Shown one piece after another: positions 34,404-46,665 of a DNA stretch of 64,000 nt. Location: assembly GCA_001600175.1 (NCBI GenBank), contig BCJC01000004.1, forward strand, positions 1,488,001-1,552,000, written 5' to 3'. The translations under genes and the position numbers were made by a program. The DNA comes from Erythrobasidium yunnanense (lineage: Eukaryota > Basidiomycota > Cystobasidiomycetes > Erythrobasidiales > Erythrobasidiaceae). Position 1 is the first letter of the stretch; every line of letters begins with the position of its first letter. Below the pieces are notes generated by a model. The model was given only the letters and a program-made list of their open reading frames with translations. It did no database searches and was not told the origin of the DNA.

Positions 34404-35743
34404 CTATTTGCCAATCTTATGACACTGAGCATTGCGCATCAAGAGAAAACGTACGACCGTCCAAGGAAGCCATCTCAGCACTGCAAACAGCCTACTTCGG
34501 ACAGCGGTGGTGAAGTATCGGGGTCTTGTACCCGGTCGCCTCATGATCTGGTCTACGAGCGACTTTGCGAACACTGGAGTCGGTGTTGCGCCCTCTGCCA
34601 GCCGAGATTCAGCTAAAGAAGAAGAAAAAGAAAGTCTCCGAGAATGGCCTACCTTGTCCTTGCGTAGCTCGCCGTAAGATTGCATCTTTCAGGTTGGCGT
34701 ACAGGGCTATGTGTGTTTGTTAGAGGAGAGCATGCCGCTGCTGAAGCTCTGAGACCTTACAATCTGGACGCGGAGCCAGACTACGGAGTTGACTGTTGCC
34801 AAAGTTACTCTTGACGCCGCCAGTCGCGCACCTGCAAGTGTATCAGATATAGCACAGCACGCTGGGCTAGTTGTCATGCTCACAGCAAGACCTCTATGCC
34901 AAAGGCCGAGACTTCCATCTCCAGAGTTCGGCTGAGCGAGTGCAGAGCAGCTTTCGAAGCGTTGTAAATGCCGGACCATACTGGCCCTACTTCTCCAACT
35001 ACGCTTCCTATGTTGACGATTAAACCGCTTCGCCTTTCGATCATAGATTCCGAGACCAGCTGGGAGAGTCGGAGGGGAGCTAGTGCCTAATCGATAGTCG
35101 CGAGTCAGCAGTAGTACTCATTATCCATTAGTGAGACATAGCCATACATTGGCCATCATGACTGTTGCGCTTTCTTCGATGTCGACATCTAGTAGAGGTC
35201 CGATGCCGCCAAGACCAGCACTGCGCATACATTCAACTACCACACGCAGCCTAAATAGAGCATAACTCACTTGTTGATGAGGACGTCGATGCGCCCCTGT
35301 TCCTTCAGGACCGTAGTGACGGCATCTTGACATGATTCGCGGGAAAGGACGTCTAACTTGAGCGTATGTGCACCCCGAGCTTCGGTACACTAGTCAGCAA
35401 CTTAGTATTTTCCTGGATGTCATGTAAAAGACACCTTTCAGGTCCTGCAGTGTTTCGGGCTTTCTAGCCGTCGCATATACGATACAGCCGCGCTGTGAGA
35501 TTCTGGGGTCAGCTTGGACAAAGTATATAGACTATATGCATACCTCTAAGAGTTCTAGCGACAGGGCAGCCCTGTGGAAATGAAGTTTGGGCAGTTAGAC
35601 GAATAGCCGGTGATCTCGAGACTAAACATACTGACCCTATGCCTGACGAACAGCCAGTAACGAGCTAAAAGAAGGTAGAAGGGTTCATGACTGTGCAACC
35701 GGGACGGAGGAAGGGCGGCACTGACAACGACGTAGGGCTGCAT
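34404..35743 (-). CDS. Short-chain dehydrogenase, Ayr1-like (1-acyl-DHAP reductase type)
   Basis: Ayr1 reduces 1-acyl-dihydroxyacetone phosphate with NADPH on lipid droplets and ER, making phosphatidic acid precursor. Joined exons read MQPYVVLVTGCSSGIGAALS (coenzyme motif TGxxxGIG), then CIVYATARKPETLQDLKG and KLDVLSRESCQDAVTTVLKE. INNAGLGGIGPLLDVDIEES (NAG motif) follows, then GLIVNIGSVVGEVGP and the catalytic SGIYNASKAALHSLSRTLEM (YxxxK). The C-terminal exon (34404-34685) has RRPGTRPRYFTTAVRSRLF and LPWTVVRFLLMRN, a hydrophobic end typical of this membrane-associated subgroup. Many introns, at least seven, cut the gene into short exons. It could be a related acyl-CoA or retinol-type reductase of the same SDR class. 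Confidence 0.8.
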
Positions 35744-36377
35744 GATGGAACGGACCTGAAGAAGCTTAGAGAGGCGGAAGGAAAGAGGGAAGTGAGAGCC
35801 CAGCAGCAGTGTAGTGTAGCTCAGTAAGCAGCCAGACTAGGAGCTCGGTCACAAGGTTATTTGGTAGTTTCGAGGTTTGCCGGATCGTCTGCTCTTCTTT
35901 CTTCAACCAACCCACTGCTCAGACGTTTTCGCAGGTTCCTCCAGATTGTGGTGAAACAGACACAAAGACAGTGAAGGAGTTACCGCGACTACGCAACTAT
36001 CGAAGAGCAGTGGGAAGAACAGCGACCGCTCGAAAGGCTCGCAAAGCTTCTGGCTTTAAAGCTGCTTTGAGCGTGCCGTACTCACGCTGGTATCTACTCG
36101 GTCTGGCATGGCTTCGCGCCTACACTCCACAAGACAACGAGTTCGTTTTTTATGCGGAGGACATCTTTGGGCATCGAAAAACCGTCATGTCTGGCGTTGT
36201 ACAGGCTCTATGTGTTCAAGAAGGCGAGAATATGCTTTATTGATATGAGCGAGCTGCTTGTTGTATGGGCAAGCCTCGTAACGAAGGCATATTAGAGGGA
36301 AACAATCTTTTGCTAAAAATCTGATTACACTCGAATACAATGCATGCACTCTACAATCCACCACCCAAGTCTCCCGC
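35744..36377. other. Intergenic region with one doubtful open frame
   Basis: 634 bp between two leftward genes. A rightward frame (35971-36243, 90 codons) starts at GTG and has no ATG before its last 20 codons. It shows no domain and no clear splice site that would bring in an ATG. I do not call it a gene. The rest looks like promoter and 3' flank. Confidence 0.5.
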
Positions 36378-37421
36378 TCACTTTGTCCTGATGTAGCGAA
36401 TCTTATCAGGGCTGTAGAGGAAGTTGTTGGCGTATGATTTGGGTGTGAATTTGACTAGACCCAGCCGAAATATCAGACAATTGCTTGCAATCATCGCACA
36501 GAGGTTTTGACATACCATGGTGAGGCTCCTGTACAAAGTACGACCAGCCTTGCTTCTCTGCGAACCTGATCGCGTCGTCCTGCAGACATGGACTCAGCAT
36601 GGATAGCTTGATGTGAACACACAGGACTGAACTGACGCGTTTATTGAACTTTAGATGAGTCCCTTGCATGTAATCTGCACTTGATCTGTTGCGGGAATAC
36701 GTTATTCAGCGTTCTATGCCGATGTCGGGGGTGTTTGATGTTTGAGCACTTACGCCCATCCCATCAAGCCGTTCTGAAGATAGCAAGGACAGCATTAGCT
36801 TGCGTACTCATAAATGACAGATTGCCGTAGCTATTGCAAAGATAGCTCGTCGCTAAACTGACCTCCCATCGTCCGGAGCCCGGCAGAGTATCCCAGTCAA
36901 TTCGCCAGCTGGGAAGTAAGGTACATCAGAACAGAGCTACCATGGTTGTAATAATGCTCCATGTACTGATGACTTGTAGATTTGGCAGACTGAGTTGATT
37001 CCTGGCCAGGCTGGAATATCCGGACTGGACGGCGCAGCATCTCGACGGGAGCGCCTGCAAACCAAGGGAGAAAGTAAAGAGTAGTAACGTAGCGCCATAA
37101 AAAGAGCCATAGCCATATAGAATGATAAAGAATAAGGATGAATGGTCAGGATGCCATTGGATTGCGCCAGATCTCGAGGAACCTCGACTAACTCGACACC
37201 ACACCAGCGGCTACTGCATCACCCTCAGCTCTTGGACGAGTCAATGCTGCGTCTGCTTCGGCAGCTGCTTCTGATCTGAGTATCTCCTTTGTCGTAGGAT
37301 CGCTTGAAAATGCAGGAGCATTGCTACCACTGCCGCTGTTTGACGACTGAAATCTTGCAATGTTCTTGACGCTGTTTGCTGCTTGACTGGCTGGGCGTGC
37401 TAACTGCTTGAATGCGAACAT
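36378..37421 (-). CDS. Mitochondrial complex I subunit NDUFS4 (18-21 kDa, AQDQ family)
   Basis: This accessory subunit of NADH:ubiquinone oxidoreductase stabilises the NADH-binding module. Exon 1 encodes a mitochondrial presequence (MFAFKQLARPASQAANSVKN with few acids). After an intron of about 140 nt come MLRRPVRIFQPGQESTQSAK, then WRIDWDTLPGSGRWE, and a 20-nt exon giving NGLMGWA. SSADYMQGTHLKFNKR, DDAIRFAEKQGWSYFVQEPH and KFTPKSYANNFLYSPDKIR follow. All are signature positions of the family (R.VRIF.P...TQS; W.ID.......W.NPLMGW; DAI.FAEK.GW.Y; P..K.Y..NF). The stop is at 36378. The gene shares a 121-bp divergent promoter with a dehydrogenase that also has a mitochondrial presequence. Confidence 0.92.
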
Positions 37422-37542
37422 GGCGCCGTCGGAGCGGAGGAGAAGTCAAGAGACGGGCTTGGATTCAAGACAATCTCAAAGCTTGAAATCAGGGTTGCTT
37501 CTTGACAATCCACTTTCAAACAGCATAACAATATCATTCAAG
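37422..37542. promoter_or_regulatory. Divergent promoter between NDUFS4 and the arabinitol-dehydrogenase-like gene
   Basis: 121 bp separate the start codons of two divergent genes, both predicted to encode mitochondrial proteins. Shared regulation is plausible but not shown. No factor site is recognised with confidence. Confidence 0.5.
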
Positions 37543-39033
<1,491 letters not shown>

Positions 39034-39813
39034 GCGACGTTCGGAGTAACGCAAGGTTCCTCGAAGACAACACTACATAATCCTTTTCCTCACAATTCCC
39101 GAAATGCGTATCATCCCAAAAGGCGCGAACAACCGCCATCAAAACATGACATACCCTCCAACTAGACATATTCACTATCACTTAGTGCGGGACCTGCATA
39201 TCTTCCTTTTACCAGAACCAGCCTTCATACCGCCTTCTCCCCTCCCATTCCTGGAGCCCTTCTTTTTCTTGGACGTTGCCCCCTCCTCTTTATCATTTTC
39301 TTCAATTTCTCTGTAGCCTATAGTATTCACGCTAGACTCTCACCAGTCTGCAAAGTTTCTTTTCGTGGTCTTTACTGACGGCAGGGAGTTCCCTCCGACG
39401 ATAGCGTATGTTTCACTCTTTTTTTCTCTTCATTTCGCAGCTATAGCTACTGTCTTTGGTAGGTGTCCGCCCTCTCTCAATAGCAAAGTGGCAAATAAGA
39501 CTCTAAGCTTTCTTACTGCACTGAATCAAAGCGGCGAGGAACTCTGGACTCACCGACTTGAAGCTCGGCAGACTGCCATAGCATCCGGCTGCCCTCCTTA
39601 GGTCTACAAGGGCATGATGACCTGTAAGCCTGCACAAAGGGCACACAGTACTACCATCCAGTCATCAGACGTACTCCTGTAATCACACCAACTTCTGCCA
39701 ACCACATATCAGCTCGACGACTGGCTCGTCACGCTTATAGTCATAGATTGACACTCCTTCTTCCAGCAAGCTAAGAGCATAACCAAGCCGCTGTAACATC
39801 TCGACTATTCATC
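39034..39813. other. Intergenic region
   Basis: 780 bp between two rightward genes. It holds a pyrimidine-rich stretch around 39225-39310 and a 78-codon frame (39365-39601) without any recognisable content. It probably contains the promoter of the next gene. Confidence 0.5.
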
Positions 39814-40935
39814 ATGCCCTACACAGGACCTAATAACCCGACGAAAGTAAGCAGTTTCAGAGCTTTTATGGCCAAGAGATCGCACTTTAGATCACGACCA
39901 AGTGCAAACACGTCACGTACCAACTCCTACGATGCACCTCTTAGTCCTGGCAGAACCCAATTCGCCCCAACTTTCGGACGCCTCGACGACGTGTTCCAAA
40001 ACCCCAACCCTTTTGCGGTCAAAGCGAACCCTGTCAGCTCAAATGGAAATCCTTTTGCCGATGTCGTGGATCCCTTCGCTAAGAATACTCTGATGGGCAA
40101 CGATCCTGTCGGTCGCAATATGGACCAGCCTTATAAAGTACGCGATCGTCGAGGCGGTATGACCACGAAGGAACCGTTGCCTGCTCTACCCGGGCGATCT
40201 GTAGATACTCGCTTCAAGCAAGCTAAGATGCCAGCAAACGGCAGGCCAGGACACCAGTCAATCAACTCATACTTCACTCGGCAACCTCTATCGCAAGATG
40301 CTACATCTGCTCGACCAAGTGTAGGGAGCTCGCGTAGCTCTTCAAGTTCGAAAGTCACAGCCCGCTCTTCGCCGACGAGCGATCCCTTCCAGTTGCTGGA
40401 CGGAGGAGAGCGCAGGCACATCCTGCGACTCATACTTGTCTGCAAAGTTGCCGCGGCCAATTCACCGAACAATCCAGGCAAGTTGGAAGTTCTCGATGTG
40501 AATTCGGGTCGCAAAGAGTTGCTGGGTCAACTCCAACGGGTACTCAGAGGCTACCCCGTCCGATTTCAAATCGATGAGCAGCTTGGAGAGGGCAGTACTG
40601 TCACATGCAGTCTTCAGTGGAACAACAGGATGTTATGCGTTCAAGGCAAGGATATCATTGTGGGATCGAAGGCCATTCAACCTGCCAACATTTCCAATCC
40701 TCTTCTGACCGAAGGCTTGAGAAACAAGACAGTTAATGCAACCGTCAGCCGAGACAGGAAATGTGCAGTGATCACTGGGATATATGGTCAGAACAATCCC
40801 GCCAGTGCTCAGCTCGGTAGAAAGGCCATCAGGGCTTTGTACCCGAACTGCCCTCATCCATCCGGCACCAAGATCTCCTGCGGACTGCGATGGGACGGGA
40901 GCAATCTCATCGTCAAAGACGGTTATGCTTTCTGA
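39814..40935 (+). CDS. Orphan protein with NPF/DPF motifs and a duplicated C-terminal domain
   Basis: 373 residues in one exon. The first 190 residues are disordered (Ser/Pro/Arg-rich) and carry NPNPFAVK, GNPFADVVDPFAK and SDPFQLL. NPF is the known ligand of EH domains in endocytosis and DPF binds adaptor appendages, so an endocytic partner is possible (inference). The C-terminal 180 residues look folded and contain two related blocks. Block 1 ends GSTVTCSLQWNNRMLCVQGK; block 2 ends GTKISCGLRWDGSNLIVKDG. Both share [TK][VI][TS]C[SG]L[QR]W followed by L.V. Upstream in each is a PNNPG/QNNPA segment followed by a helix (LGQLQRVLRGYP; LGRKAIRALYP). No signal peptide or transmembrane helix is visible. 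The stop is at 40935. I do not recognise a family. Confidence 0.75.
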   Translation: MPYTGPNNPTKVSSFRAFMAKRSHFRSRPSANTSRTNSYDAPLSPGRTQFAPTFGRLDDVFQNPNPFAVKANPVSSNGNPFADVVDPFAKNTLMGNDPVGRNMDQPYKVRDRRGGMTTKEPLPALPGRSVDTRFKQAKMPANGRPGHQSINSYFTRQPLSQDATSARPSVGSSRSSSSSKVTARSSPTSDPFQLLDGGERRHILRLILVCKVAAANSPNNPGKLEVLDVNSGRKELLGQLQRVLRGYPVRFQIDEQLGEGSTVTCSLQWNNRMLCVQGKDIIVGSKAIQPANISNPLLTEGLRNKTVNATVSRDRKCAVITGIYGQNNPASAQLGRKAIRALYPNCPHPSGTKISCGLRWDGSNLIVKDGYAF

Positions 40936-41044
40936 GCCTTCGTCGTGTCCCGTTGCCTGATATCCCCATCTAGAGCTGTGTTGCATAACAATTTTAGTGA
41001 CTTGGAGATTATATACAATAAAATTGATCGACGCGAGTCTGCAT

Positions 41045-44000
41045 CTACACAGGGTGGGAAGTCACAATTCCAGCACTCGGTTCGCTGTCTCTGGCCATGG
41101 CATCGTCTTCAGCCTTCAAGTCCACGTCTTCACTTGAGACCGAGTCTGTCTGCGTAGCTACTTCCTTCCGGCCACCCTTATCCGTCGTGCATTCGTACCT
41201 GATCATGGCTGCTCAGCGAGAGAAGACAGCTATTATCAACACACTTACATCTTCCGGTACTCCCCATCTGTTTTTGCCATGAGTTCTGCATGAGAACCTT
41301 GCTCAACGAGCTTCCCTTTGCTCATCATGAAGATTTTGTCCGACTTAACTGCCAGATGGAAGCCTGCCTAACAAACATCAGCTCGACGACCGGCTCGCGA
41401 CACTTTCAGAAAAGTGCCTCACGATGTGTGACAGCTATTTTGGTGCCTTGCCTCGCAAGTAGCTTTCTAAAGATCGTAGCTTCGGACACCGGATCGAGAG
41501 CCTATCGAGCACAAGTCAGCCTATACAGCTTGGAATCCTCGCAGGATGACTTACCGCGCTGAATTCGTCAATGACTGTGAGATCTACATCAGGACGCAGG
41601 AAAGTCCTAGCTAGTACTACAATAGAGAAAGGGTGATGAGTAGGCTTCTGATGGCAATGTCAGACCGCTCACCGATCTTCGCCCATTCTCCACCACTGCA
41701 TCTGACGGACTCTTCGGTGTCATTGTCTTCCAGCTTGCTAGCATTGTAGCCTTCTGCCAATATTTCTGCTTCCTGATGTAGCGGTGCAGGCAAACGCCAT
41801 CCAATGGCTGTTTTCGTTCGTCGAGCGAGTTCCGCGGCAGTCATAGGGACGTCCAGTGCAGCAAAGAGGATCTTGCGGCTGTCTTCGTCTGTAGACTCGT
41901 CTTTTTCGTTGTCTGAAGCTTCGACATCATCGACTCGGCCTTCTCGAGCAGCTTCCCACTCGTCGAATGATTGTGCCCTGTTTTGGAGATCGTCAGCCTA
42001 AAGAGCCATCAGCTGAGCGTGAAGATTGCTAACCTTTTGACGAGAAGATCGGTCTTAATGCTATCGTCCCAGTAATGTCTGGCAGAGAGCTCAGAATCTG
42101 AACAGGGCTAATCAGTACTTGCTTCCTCTAAACACCCGTGGGATGTACCTAGACCATGCTTGAACTTCTTGATCACCTCGTCAGCACCGGACTCTTTTGC
42201 AGCCTCCAATATACGGTCTTTGTTGTCGACTTCCTGGGTATTACCCATGGCGATGAACTCTCTTATCGTAAGATCTGCGCGACTTGTGTGTTGAAACAAG
42301 TAGCTGATCCGGCTGTAGAGGCTGCAGACATTCCGTCAGTAAGCTTATCCGAGCGATGTACATCGCTTTTATACGTACTCTTCCGGATCGTACAGCTTGA
42401 CATCCACTTCGTTGATGTCTGTGCAACCTTAGTGTCAGAAAAGCATGAGCTACTACCACCGTACGAATGCCTTACAGATATTGCCTTCGTCGCAATCATG
42501 TAGCCTTACCAACAATGCTATAAGCGTTGATTTGCCAGAGCCAGACTGCCCAACAATCGAGCAGAGGGTACCGCCTTCGATAGTGAAGGATACGCTGTCG
42601 AGCGCCTTTTTGCGTGTGTTGGGTAGGTGAAGGAGACGTTCTCGAATCGGATTGACATGCCTACCGAAAGAGATGAATGTGCCGGCAGTCTAGGAGTTCC
42701 GGCGATCGAAGGGTTGACGAGCGTATCTTGACCTGACTCGCTAGAATCCTCGCAAAGTTCTGCACTCTGTGTGTCGAGCACTGTGCTCAGAGCATCTTGA
42801 CTATATCTGACTGGATCCTTCGGCAAACTGAGCAGTGGGGCCAAGATTTGTATAGCGTAAAAGTGCTCAATTGGCTGCATAAGCTTGCCGACGTCTGTGA
42901 AGGTCTTGAGCAGATCCACAATGGTGTGCGAGACGCGGGAAGTCGAGGATATAAGAAGGTACAAGTTTGAGAGCGCCGCAGATGTATCGAAAGCACTTGT
43001 GGTCTTCTTGTTCATAGTATGAACTGTGAGCAGTAGATCAATAGCCGTCCTATTTCCCTTCTGTAGCAGCTCGAAGAAACGGTTCTTCCATACAGCCCTG
43101 GTTTATCGTCAGCCAGTCGGCCGAATTGTGCACAAATTGACTTGCCCATAATCCAAGGTCTCGGTGTCTGGTTCCGTCCTATCTAAGTCTCCAAGCTCCA
43201 GCGATGCTTTCTCATACTCCGTCAAATAGTAAGATCGCAAGCCCAGTAGCTGATCTTGAGCGCTGCCGTTCTTGGCCAGAGTTTCCATAGAGCTCATTCG
43301 GATATAGGTAGGGTTGGTAATGGCAGACACATACTGCCACCACATGCCTGAGTCACCTAGATAGCGTCGTAGGCTGAAGAGCATGTCTGAAGCGAAGGCA
43401 ATAGCTGCTATCTTGCCATCGCCAGCACTGGACAGCTACATCAGTGTTCATTAGCTATGCTTCGTGCAATATTATATATCGACTGCAGACCAACCTCTAA
43501 GACCAACAGGCATTCGCTGACTAGCATAGTCAACGAGCTAGCCATCTTGACGAATCGCTCGAGTGCGAATGCCGAGCTCCAGTCATCTCTTGCCAGCACC
43601 TCCGCTGAACGCATCTTGCCGCGAACTTTCTCATCTGCACTCGTCACAGAATCGAGGCGAACTCGAGCGAGGAGGATTTGTTTCTGCAGTTGAGTATCAG
43701 CCAGGTCTGCAAAGGGCAAGGAGTCCCTATACCTTTATGATGGAGGTAAAGCGGTATTGAAGATACTGCCTGTTGCGTTCCAGAGGCGCCTCTATCGCTT
43801 TCTGGACGAGCCATACGCCGATATCCAGCGCGGTCGCCCGAGCTATCTTGAGGGTGTCGAGCTTCCCGGTCTCAATCGCCAATCGCGTGAGCTCTGTAAG
43901 CTTGTAGGCAGCCTTCGTTTGCCAGGAAGGCAGCCAAGCCACGAACATGCTGCCGAGCAGATCTGAAAGCCGGAGCACTCAGTATCTCTTGCATGCTTTG

Positions 44001-44381
44001 CGTAGCTTACGACTCACATAGAAGCATGCGACGCTTGCCTATAGGACTCAAAGTCTCGCGAAAGAAGCGGAAGAGGAGGGGAAGCATTTTTCGATAATAG
44101 GCCATCTTCTTTTCGAGGCGCTTCGACAAGCTCTGCGAGTCTTTCTGGCGACCTAATCGCTTGACGACTGTGTATAGATCATTGTACTGAGTGACTTCAT
44201 AGGAGTACGGAAGTCTTGGGTGATATCTGATCTCGCTCTTCTTCTTGGTAGATGGACCAGGCGCTGGCGCAGACCCCTTAGATGATGTTGCGCCCTTCTC
44301 TTTGGCTTCTGGGGTATCAGAGACTGGTGCCTTAGCATCTGCGACCGCAGCAGCCGTGGTAGAAGCAACCTCAGCAGACAT
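41045..44381 (-). CDS. Divergent ABC half-transporter-like ATPase
   Basis: Read right to left, in about 12 exons. The N-terminus is Ala/Lys-rich (MSAEVASTTAAAVADAKAPV). Then comes a weakly hydrophobic region of several helices (DLLGSMFVAWLPSWQTKAAY, SLTMLVSECLLVLEV) in place of a standard six-helix domain. The nucleotide-binding domain starts SIRFENVSFTYPTHAK. Its Walker A is GQSGSGKSTLIALLVRLHD, the Q-loop YLFQHTSRADLTIREFIAMG, the signature RCSGGEWAKI and Walker B PDVDLTVIDEFSALDPVSE. The H-loop region is TKIAVTHRFHLAVKSDKIF, and the end is KLVEQGSHAELM. An acidic insertion of about 90 residues sits before the signature. The order is that of an MDR/HlyB-type ABCB half transporter, but signature CSGGE and Walker B DEF are unusual. 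Substrate and membrane are unknown. The stop is at 41045. Confidence 0.8.
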
Positions 44382-44958
44382 GGTCAGATCGTCTCAGCAC
44401 ACTTCGAAACTCGCTTGGACAGGTTAGAAAGAGAAGAGAGCATGCTGCAGAATGAATAGTCCTTGCTGCGTAAGTTGAGGGTGATTCGAAAATCTGTGCT
44501 TTCAGTCTTGCCGGACGACCAGCGTAGCGTGCGCGATGCCAAACCGTTTCCTGGCAGACCGTTCGACAGCTGCATGTTTGGCCAGCGTGCGTGTAGAATG
44601 ACTCATACGTTGAGCGCGCGCCTCCTCAGAACCATGGACTCGACGATTCCTGCTCTCTGCAGCTTCAGCTTGAGAGATGGCCTTTCGTTCGCAAGCCATG
44701 GTGAATCGCTGGGTTGGAAGGTTGTAGTAAGCATAAGTGCCAATACGCGTGAACGGTATCTTGCATTGCTCGAAGTTCGCAGCTGCTGAAAGGCTTGGAG
44801 AAAGAGAGAGCCGCGATGTGGGCGGCGGAGCTACTTGCAGTCTGAACATCACGACATACACATTCACGTATTGGTAGGCTTCTATCGATACAGGAAACAG
44901 TACAGCAGCGAACGGTTTTAACTATGATACAGAAGTCTAGATGATCTGCCTGCCGCTT
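44382..44958. other. Intergenic region, possible small leftward frame
   Basis: 577 bp between two leftward genes. A leftward frame (44502-44867) contains an Arg/Ala-rich stretch after MACERKAISQAEAAESRN, with no known domain. The best guess is promoter of the ABC gene plus 3' flank of the MFS gene. A small basic protein cannot be excluded. Confidence 0.4.
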
Positions 44959-46665
44959 CTACTGCTCTAACTGAGCGGCCCTTTCTCTCCATCCATCTCT
45001 ATTCGTTAACTTTTGCGTGACGATTGCCTGACCCAAGGTAAGGGCAAGCAAGAGAAGCCAAGACAGCTTGCCAGGCAGGATATGATGTTCGTTACTCCAA
45101 GCGAAGGACGCGGAACCGAGACTGGCGCCGAGCGCTATCGCTATTTGATTACAGAGCTCGCAGTAAGAATTGATCCTTGATAGTTGTGCAGCCGTAGGAG
45201 CTCGTGCGTTGATGATGACGTTGGTCGCGAGATAGGAAGGGTTGCATGCTGTCTGAATGACGAGGATGATGCCCAGTATAAGCACTATCACCGCAGGCGA
45301 CGCGAAGCCGATACCAGCGAGATATGCCAGAAGCAGATACAGCGCTGCGTACATAGGTACTAGCCAGACAGTCGCCCGTAGGACTTGAACGCAGTTGTAC
45401 GTGCGAAATAACCAGGGACACACGAACATAGTGAAAAAGCAGACCAGCAGAGGACGAGCGCTGAGGAAGATGCTCATTTGTGCTTGAGTCAAGCCAAGAC
45501 CGCCAATCTTCTGAGAGGAGAAGAAGAGGAGGAGCTCGCATGACCCGCACCACAGAGCTTGCATTATGAGCAGGCCACGGATGAAGAGTGCGAATGCCGC
45601 TCCGCACGAGAACATGCTTGGCTCTTCCTCGATTATAGGTGCTTCCTTGCTAAATACGGACGGAGAGTCTTGATCGAGCTTGCCGTACCCTGCCCTGCGC
45701 TTCCCGGAACGTATGTCTGGATGCGTCTCTTCTGCAAAGCATATCGCAAAGAAGCATGCAACTCCCGGTATGACAGCCGCAACGATTGGAGGAAGAGCGT
45801 AGGGATAGCGATCGAAGATGCCTCCTCGCAAACTTGTGAACGTTTTGGCGGGATTCGAGAAGAGCGCGCCAATCATAGGAGCAGCCGTTGCGCCAATCTG
45901 CCAACCTGTGCCCATGAGCGCGAAACTGTAGGCTTCATTGCTCTTGTCGGTTAGTTCCGACACCATCACCTTCGCTGTTCTGAATGAGAAGCAGATTATT
46001 AGGGGGGTTGTGCCTTGCCCAAAATTTGACAAAGACTCACGCTGACTGCGCGCCATTCGCGTATCCCATGGCGAACCGCAGAAACATGAGTTGCCAGAAA
46101 GTCTGGCCAAAGCCAAAGAGGCCAGAAAGAATGCTTGCAGCAAGGACACCCAAGATAGTGACCCATTTCCTTCCATATTTGTCCGACAAGGGAGCAAAGC
46201 AGAACACACCGATGCACACTCCTGCAGCAGCTGCTGCTTCTATGAGTCCGCTGTACTTGCCGACTTGTATTTCATCTGCCACGCCTAGCTCGACCAGCAT
46301 GCTGCAAACGGGGCAAGCTTATTAAGACATTGGCGAAGACGTGAGGTTACACGCAACTCACTTGTTGATTGTTGGAAAGATTACAATAAAGGAGAGCGAT
46401 TGCGACATCCGCCATATCGCAGTGAAGCAGATCTAGGAACGCGGATCAGCGACCATTGGCTTTTCGAGCAAGCAGTACAAAACTATCATTGACGACTCAC
46501 TTGTAGGTATGGTATCGGCGTTTGGCGCTTCATGGTGGATGATGATGGTTTGGCACCTAGAGGTGCCGGGGTTTCGGAGTTCTTTCGCTCAGCATCATAG
46601 TCTGACCGCAGGAGTGCTTCGAGCTCTACGCTGTCAGCTTCTCTAAACTCAATGTTGTCCTTCAT
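44959..46665 (-). CDS. Major facilitator superfamily (MFS) transporter
   Basis: A 12-helix transporter of about 510 residues. Exon 1 gives a hydrophilic N-terminus (MKDNIEFREADSVELEALLR) ending KRQTPIPYLQ, then helix 1. The landmark loop between helices 2 and 3 is FAPLSDKYGRKWVTILGV (D-x3-G-R-[KR]), followed by FLRFAMGYANGAQS (the G-x2-R-x2-G-type helix 4 region) and VMVSELTDKSNEAYSFAL. A second half begins after a charged loop at about 45650, with SARPLLVCFFTMFVCPWLF among its helices. It ends NRDGWRERAAQLEQ. The sequence resembles fungal ZIFL/MFS proteins related to yeast YCR023C and to TetA-type drug:H+ antiporters. The substrate is unknown. Introns lie at about 46438-46500, 46303-46362 and 45979-46040. 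Confidence 0.88.

Noticed and set aside
35971-36243. A 90-codon rightward frame as a separate gene
   Set aside because: It starts at GTG, has no ATG until near its end, no domain, and no clear splice site bringing in a start.
44502-44867. A leftward Arg/Ala-rich frame between the ABC and MFS genes
   Set aside because: No domain or splice pattern supports it; composition alone could explain the open frame. It is kept only as a remark on the intergenic region.
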